Positions 58,455 through 64,000 of a DNA stretch of 64,000 nt are shown here, one piece after another (the stretch's first letter is position 1; the number at the start of each line of letters is the position of its first letter). The notes under the pieces were generated by a model. It ran no database searches, was not told the origin of the DNA, and worked only from the letters and a program-made list of their open reading frames with translations. The position numbers were made by a program, and so were the translations under genes. This stretch comes from Sclerodactyla briareus (lineage: Eukaryota > Echinodermata > Holothuroidea > Dendrochirotida > Sclerodactylidae), in NCBI GenBank assembly GCA_026419785.1, contig JAODTK010005867.1, positions 268,501 through 332,500 of the forward strand, given 5' to 3'.

Positions 58455-58910
58455 CAGAAATTAGTAGCAATACTCAATATTACATTGGTATTTAAAATAA
58501 GGAATCAATATATTATCAATACGTCTAAGAAAAGCAAATCTGGAGGACACAAGCTTGAGAATATGGTCAACGTGGTAACCACAGGACAACTTGCTATCAA
58601 CATAAACCCCGAGAATCTGCTCGTGTCGAACATCTGTACTAACTTGACTACTTATTACAATATTCAATTTTTCGTACGATATGAGTTTATCTTTTGTCTA
58701 CAACCATACCTACCTGTTTTATGTTCCATTATTTGCACAGTTTTTTTTGGTTTTCTAACTCTACCACTCTCTTCATATCTTCATTAATTTGTATATTCAC
58801 TTCGTCCACAGACTTTCCTTTTAAATGGAATGTTGTATCGTCAGCATGTATATTCGCTGAACAGTGACTATTTATTTGAACTAATAATTACACAGTAGAT
58901 AGGACCGCTA
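58455..58910 (-). pseudogene. non-LTR retrotransposon reverse transcriptase fragment
   Basis: On the - strand, from right to left: a GPIYCVII block near 58900, then IHADDTTFHLKGKSVDE with the catalytic ADD at 58837-58848 (an H stands where most elements have Y), then NEDMKRV. After frameshifts comes ILGVYVDSKLSCGYHVDHI (58600-58560), then SSRFAFLRRIDNIL. This order (catalytic box, then LGV-D-KL) is that of CR1/L2/Jockey-like LINE reverse transcriptase. It is 5' and 3' truncated and broken, so not active. It lies in the possible intron after the exon at 56984-57092. Confidence 0.85.
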
Positions 58911-59040
58911 TTAAATAATACGCATACGGCCAGGATTACTTTGCCTTGATGCATGTCTTGTTGCCTTGTTAATAACGATCAAGTTTCAAATATTGCTGAA
59001 ACATGCATGTTGAGGAAACTTTCAATTGTATAAAAGCCAT

Positions 59041-59283
59041 CAGAAGCCCTGGTGCATTGTCGATCAAAGGTAGATATGCAATTATTCAGTCGAAACAAAT
59101 TACAAAAACAACTTGGCAGAACACCCTACAGAAATCAGTGCAATAATGAAGAGCTTGTGGAGTCGTTCTGCAATTCCTACAAACTACACACACACACATG
59201 TCCTCAGCTACTCAATGCACTCATATTGATCAAAAGCCCTTGTTCATTGTGGATTAAAGATAGATATGCAATTATTCAGATAA
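59041..59283 (+). repeat. direct repeat, 190-bp offset
   Basis: CAGAAGCCC...AGATATGCAATTATTCAG at 59041-59089 recurs at 59231-59279 with a few changes. The DNA between contains a CA run. Confidence 0.85.
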
Positions 59284-59594
59284 GGCTTGAGGTTTTATCA
59301 ACAGAGGTTCATTTTCTTGAGACGAGTGCATTCGTCGCACGCTGTCTCTGTCGTTCGAGCATCGTTAATGGAGAACAGCGAATCTCATAATGACTGAATG
59401 CGTCGTGGGTGATACATTGCGTAGGGAGTGCCTCATAACGCCCTTGCAACTGGAGATTATTCCAAGGCCATCATAAATCATTCTTGAAGGAAATTATCTT
59501 TTCATTATCGCAATTATCGCCTTACTGAAGGTCTACCCTAATACTAATAATCGACTCATTCTCCACAATATTCGACAACGTAGAATCAACATAT

Positions 59595-59622
59595 GATGAA
59601 TGAATTAATGAATGAATGAATG
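59595..59622. repeat. (ATGA)n microsatellite
   Basis: Short ATGA/TTAA tetranucleotide run. Confidence 0.9.
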
Positions 59623-60177
59623 TTAAACTTAGGAACAAAGAAGCCTTACTCAATACCTGTTTCAGTTCGACTTCTCTTTGATGTAAGAAAGATACTTAAT
59701 TTGTATTCGTGTACTCGTATTCACTAACACGAGTTCCTGAAAACACGCTGTCGACTACCGTTGCTGCGAAAAAGGTTTAGTATCATTCATAGCTTGTCAG
59801 GCGAAATAACACAATTGTGCTACCGTTACAACCACCATGGCTCTTGAAAGCTATGCTCATTCTGTGTGCTTAAGTAATCCATGAATAGCTTTAAAATCAG
59901 CTCATGAATGAAAAGAAAATAGTAGTGATGGGTTCCTTCCCGTCATTTTCTCTCTTCATTTGGTCTTTTTTCATTTTCGAAGATGTATGAGGGGGAAGTA
60001 GGAATTGCGAATCGATTCCTCTCGAATAATGATAAGTTGTGACTGGCTTGGAAGGGGAAAAAGTCACTAACCTAGGATATGCACACATAGAACTAATGTT
60101 CTCTACATTCAAAGCGCCAGTTCAACACGCAACGGCTGTTCACTCTTTACGCCAGTAACATGAAGGTTCCTCTCCAG

Positions 60178-60227
60178 ACCATTCGTATTGACACCGAAAA
60201 TAGTCAAAATTGGGCGCTTCAATGTCG
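60178..60227 (+). CDS. weak candidate exon (50 bp)
   Basis: The acceptor GGTTCCTCTCCAG and donor GTCG|GTAATT bound 50 bases. In the phase required by the exon at 56984-57092 it reads PFVLTPKIVKIGRFNV. A second frame is also open, so evidence is thin. Confidence 0.22.
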
Positions 60228-60499
60228 GTAATTGAGTGCCACATTTTTCGCGTCTGTCTGGCGTGGTGTAAAATGATAAAGACAGCGTCCGTGGACGGCG
60301 TTAACCTGTCATTGATCATTCATTATTGGCTCGTTACAATGATCGTAAACATAATCAACCAAACGGGAACGCAAAACCGTAACTGATTATTGGTAATTAG
60401 GCCCATACATTATTTAAATACACTTCGGCCTGGGTAATATAATTTGGAGACGACTAGGCCTATCAGTGTTTTATGTGTTATCGTGCATGGGTGGTTTAG

Positions 60500-60589
60500 A
60501 GGTTCCCTCGTCGGTGGTTTGGACAAATTGGAAAGGAGAGCTATATTGCCAAGTCAACTGATAGCGACAACAAACTTACCATGTCTAAG
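60500..60589 (+). CDS. candidate exon (90 bp)
   Basis: TTTAG precedes 30 open codons (RFPRRWFGQIGKESYIAK, then STDSDNKLTMSK) ending at a strong donor AAG|GTACGT. The TAG of the acceptor would be an in-frame stop, consistent with splicing. A second frame is also open, and it does not fit in phase between 60178-60227 and 61017-61092, so at most some of these three are real. Confidence 0.3.
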
Positions 60590-61016
60590 GTACGTTCCTT
60601 TCAATCAAGGTTTGGTAGTCAGACACCCATCACTCCCATAGTCAGGTAGGTTCATATTTGTCTGGGGCGTGCGCGTGTGTGTCAGCGCATTGCATGAATT
60701 GAAGTTGAGCGTGTCAAAAACACAATGTTTCGGATCATCTTCGATAATGATATAGTTACATGAATCATATGGTTTTTGATAGGGTTGAAACTATCTTTGT
60801 GATACCAGGGATCGGATACAAACAGAAAACGGAAGGAAATTCTGGATATCTTACTCGTGTCTAATTTTGTGTGAGAGTTCTTCTTGCCAATTCAACTCAA
60901 CCAGTACCCCAACCAGCACAAATAAGACTTTATCACTCGACCAGCTAGCCTGTGATGTCTGGTGTAATTAGACGAGGAAATGTAAAGTTGGAATAATCCT
61001 TTCACAATATGGACAG

Positions 61017-61092
61017 GATTGAAGAATGATCTTTATATAATTCTCCGATATACCGGAGGCTTCGAATTTCCATGGAACTATACTAGCAACAG
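61017..61092 (+). CDS. weak candidate exon (76 bp)
   Basis: CCTTTCACAATATGGACAG precedes two bases plus 24 codons plus two bases, then AACAG|GTACTG. The peptide is LKNDLYIILRYTGGF then EFPWNYTSN, with one possible N-glycosylation site. Its phase fits 60178-60227. Short, so chance is a serious alternative. Confidence 0.25.
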
Positions 61093-61215
61093 GTACTGAC
61101 AGCATGCATGCCTCCAAGCTTGAGATAGGCCAGGCCATATACAGAGACTAAGCTACTAGTAATAGTGATGACAATGGATCAACGAAATATAACACGCTAT
61201 AATATATATAACACT

Positions 61216-61675
61216 GCACGAGAAATCATGTGTAGGAAAAGGCGGGAATGACAACAAAAAGATCGTTAAATTAAAGTAGTTTAGATGCTCCAAAATCATG
61301 GGATTTTATTCAATGTTACAAGTCAATCAATGATGACGCTCCGCCTAAATATATCCGCATAAATAAAAACCTTACAATATATTGCACCTGTCCCTGAAAT
61401 CATATCGCTTATGTGTAGAACCCACAATGCTAATATCACTATGAGGAATTATGTTTTAGAACAGGCAGGAATGAAGACTGAATGATCATTAAATTGAGCT
61501 GATTTGAGACGCTCTTTCCCCGAGGTTTTCATTCTTTTTACACGTGAATCTAAGATAAGGCTCCACTCAAATATTGTCCGCATAGATGAAACTCTACAAT
61601 GTATGACGCATGTACCTGGAACCATATCGCTCCTATGTAGAACCCACAATACCAATATCACAACGTAGTAGAAAA
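61216..61675. repeat. tandem duplication of about 230 bp
   Basis: Two units share GGC(G/A)GGAATGA, GATC(G/A)TTAAATT, TATGTGTAGAACCCACAAT-like and CCAATATCAC blocks in order. Divergence is moderate. Confidence 0.9.
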
Positions 61676-61952
61676 ATTGTGATTACCTGATGTCTCTATG
61701 GCTACTCTATACGTTATCTATACAATAAATAGGGACAATAGTTTAGTTCTTGTTAGTAAGCACGCGTAACAGTCACCGGTATACTTTAGTCTTGTTTAGT
61801 CCTCAACTGCGATTCCGTATCTGCAGAAAACATCTTCTTGTTTTGAAGCTGCAATGATATCGCCTCCTGTACTATGGGCATGTTATGTGAATATGACTTG
61901 ACTTCTATTCTCTTAAATGGAGTACAAGATCCCTCAACCGAATCAGTTCACG

Positions 61953-62172
61953 CAGGAGGGGGGGGGGGGGGTTCTGGGGGCACGCTCCCCCAGAGAATTT
62001 TGAAATAATAGAACCTATTTCCTGCAATCTGAGAGCATATTCTGGGCTGATTTCTGAGGGAAATTCCTTGTCTGCCTAATATAGTTTTATTTATTTTTTC
62101 CTGGGCCGGCAAACGGGAGGGGGGGGGGGGGGGGGAACGCTGGCTCCGCCCTATGCTGGCTACGCCACTGGT
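61953..62172 (-). mobile_element. non-autonomous element with GTGGCGTAGCC start
   Basis: On the - strand it begins CAGTGGCGTAGCCAGC, passes through a long C run, an AATAAATAAAA patch and CTGGGGGAGCGTGCCCCCAG, and ends in a second C run. From memory this layout resembles a dispersed element common in marine invertebrate genomes; I cannot name its superfamily with certainty. Confidence 0.55.
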
Positions 62173-62534
62173 ATAGGTCAAATATTTACAGCTTGTCCGT
62201 TGTACCTTATTTTGGGAAGGAGACATGTTCGCCTTTGTAGGTTTTATTAGAAGTCTAGGTGAAGTAGCCAGCAAAACCAAAGAAATGTGATGAAGGCGAC
62301 ATTGGATGTTCCTTCAACCCTTTCTTTTCTCACATATTTCTCGGTGATATTGTTCTGAACTTGACGGGAGTATCTCTGTGAGGGGAGTGATATGGCAGCT
62401 ACCATGGGATAGGCTCTCGTTCTGCCGCTCTCTGCTCACATAACTAACGTCAGGATCACTGGAAAGGGGAAATGCCCCCGAGTGATGGTCACAGGTAGGC
62501 CCTTGGAATCAGATCGACTGTAGTCAGATATCAT

Positions 62535-62835
62535 TTCGAATTTTTCTCAATCGCATAACACTATCATAAGTAGAATGTGTTCTGACTCGTTCAAGACCAC
62601 GAGCTTTCCGTGATAAAAAATTTTTGGAGTGCTATACAAGCGTGAGAGGATTTCCCGCGAGCCGATGTTGATTCTCATCGAAAAAAGTGTTATCGGCAAT
62701 GAATTCTAATTGAATCCGAGTTCAGCTCGTCGTGTTTTCGCACGATAAACCGATAAAACGGAGCTGTTCTGGGTGTCTTGGGGCAATTTGAATTATTTCA
62801 GTTCGATCTGTTCCAGTTACCGAGCATTCGTAAAA
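62535..62835 (+). repeat. dispersed repeat family zeta, copy B
   Basis: Second copy of 52620-52960. An open frame running from here to a GTACGT donor at 62995 is discussed among the rejected items. Confidence 0.65.
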
Positions 62836-62849
62836 ACAAACCTTTACGA

Positions 62850-63700
62850 TTCTGCGAAAGTTCTCCTTGTCCCTTCTCTTCCTAAATATATTCCCAGAGT
62901 AGCTGATCGATTAAATTCTAACGAGTCAACGTTGATCTGTTCTTTTCATAGCCCAAGAAGTGGGCTAATCGGCGCGGTAATCTTACACATAACGGTACGT
63001 TGACCTTTAATTTACATTCCTCAATTTGTCCAGAATCAACATTTTCTTAGAGATGAGTGAAAAAGAATAAAATCGAGAAAAGCATATACAAATAGCTCCT
63101 GAAACCTTACCGTTCGTGAGCATATTCGTGAGTGGATGTTATTGAAGCGAGGTTTGACTATAGTCATCATATTCTCGTAGATTTGTTACTGATAGAGGAC
63201 TAACGCCCTTATTTTATTTCCTCTGTTTATCATCATTTCCCACCAACTTTATTAACTTCTCCCTGATAAACGTGTGAATCATTCAATCTTTCCTGTATTT
63301 AATCCTGTTTTGCAGTTTTATATTCCGTCAGTTCATCCACCATTTTAACTGCATGTTTTCCGCATATTTTGCATTTGTTACATTTTTCCTGTTACTTGAC
63401 GCAGATAATGGTCCATACATTCTGGTCACATATAACTTCATTCTCTAATATATTTCCCGTCTTAGCCGGTCAGAATATGGTAGTTTGCATGATGTTACTA
63501 CAAAAAAGATCAAACCTCTTTCTTCGACAAATCGGAAAGCCAACTCTTTGACGCGTTTTTTTACAATTAACAAAATATCGAGTACGAATAACTTTCAATC
63601 TATTGTTAAACTGAAATATAGCTCATAATAAAGTGTGACGTGCATTATTATGCTGACTCATTACGAATGTTCATTGTAACATTTGGTACAAAAGCATTCA
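62850..63700. other. no gene seen
   Basis: AT-rich, no arrays. Confidence 0.4.
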
Positions 63701-63725
63701 GCACCCATCGGGAAATTGCTCATAC

Positions 63726-63858
63726 CTATCATTTGCGGCTTTCTGGTGAGAGAAATATGGTGTTCTGCCACTGCTGATCTCGAACGTGAGTTGCCTAAAA
63801 AACCCATTAACCTACTTCCCCTCAACCCCCAAATTCCAGATAGTCTAGTAGAAGGCAT
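63726..63858 (-). CDS. weak candidate first exon
   Basis: On the - strand an ATG with A at -3 starts 44 codons plus one base, ending at ATAG|GTATGAG. The peptide is MPSTRLSGIWGLRGS, then MGFLGNSRSRSAVAEHH. It is basic and serine-rich with no recognised motif; chance is likely enough that I keep confidence low. Confidence 0.25.
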
Positions 63859-64000
63859 ACTCACACCTATCAGACAGTTAGGCTAAACCCTTGTCGGCAA
63901 CCATGCCTAATTTATAACGGTAGTGTGTACATAAAATAGAGTGCTGTTACATCTTCCCTTTTCATTCTCGAATCGGCCTCATAAAACTGCGATGAGATCG

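Noticed and set aside
62802-62994. A 64-codon stretch with good acceptor and GTACGT donor, in phase with 61017-61092
   Set aside because: The acceptor and first part fall in repeat family zeta (second copy at 52620-52960), where the frame is not kept, so the open frame is probably chance.
1-64000. CRISPR array, bacterial operon or phage region
   Set aside because: No regularly spaced identical repeats with unique spacers, no ribosome binding sites before long frames and no long genes; the repeat content is of animal type.

Overview
The window looks like a piece of an animal nuclear genome, probably a marine invertebrate (low confidence on the lineage). There are no operons, no bacterial-type genes, and no open reading frame longer than about 160 codons. 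DNA is AT-leaning with abundant homopolymers, TA, CA and AAT microsatellites, tandem duplications and old dispersed repeats. It carries decayed non-LTR retrotransposon reverse transcriptase and a SINE family with a tRNA-like head. Coding signal appears only as short exon-sized stretches bounded by AG and GT. No complete gene can be assembled and no host protein family was recognised.

The best-supported coding sequence is an exon-like family present three times on the + strand (about 5.1-5.35, 23.25-23.48 and 42.85-43.04 kb). Copies 1 and 3 differ almost only at third codon positions over 33 codons. All three end in a GT splice donor at nearly the same distance from a shared HLFRI motif. This is the strongest sign of something functional: either a multi-copy transposon exon or a dispersed gene family.

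Layout: 0-0.65 kb holds a good candidate exon on the - strand and a CA/TA microsatellite. 2.4-5.4 kb holds a repeat (family alpha) and copy 1 of the exon family. 6-10.5 kb holds microsatellites, a four-unit tandem array and a tRNA-like sequence. 12-18 kb holds small duplications, a candidate exon and repeat copies. 19.4-21.8 kb holds a stem-loop, a tRNA-like sequence and a second alpha copy interrupted by a full SINE. 23-28 kb holds exon-family copy 2, a SINE fragment and a long degenerate array. 28.5-30.2 kb holds two candidate - strand exons and an inverted SINE copy. 31-37.5 kb holds paired repeats and a LINE fragment. 39.7-40.5 kb is a tract extremely rich in ACGT. 41-47 kb holds exon-family copy 3, a SINE fragment and a tRNA-like sequence. 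47.8-53 kb holds paired repeats and two unusual short-period arrays. 54-61.1 kb holds candidate + strand exons, two of them in compatible phase, and a - strand LINE fragment. 61-63 kb is again repeats.

Most of the window is interspersed-repeat debris. At least eight repeat families are present in two to four copies, generally at about 65-80% identity by eye. Candidate exons were picked by hand and some will be chance; two apparent gene structures turned out to lie in repeats and were rejected.
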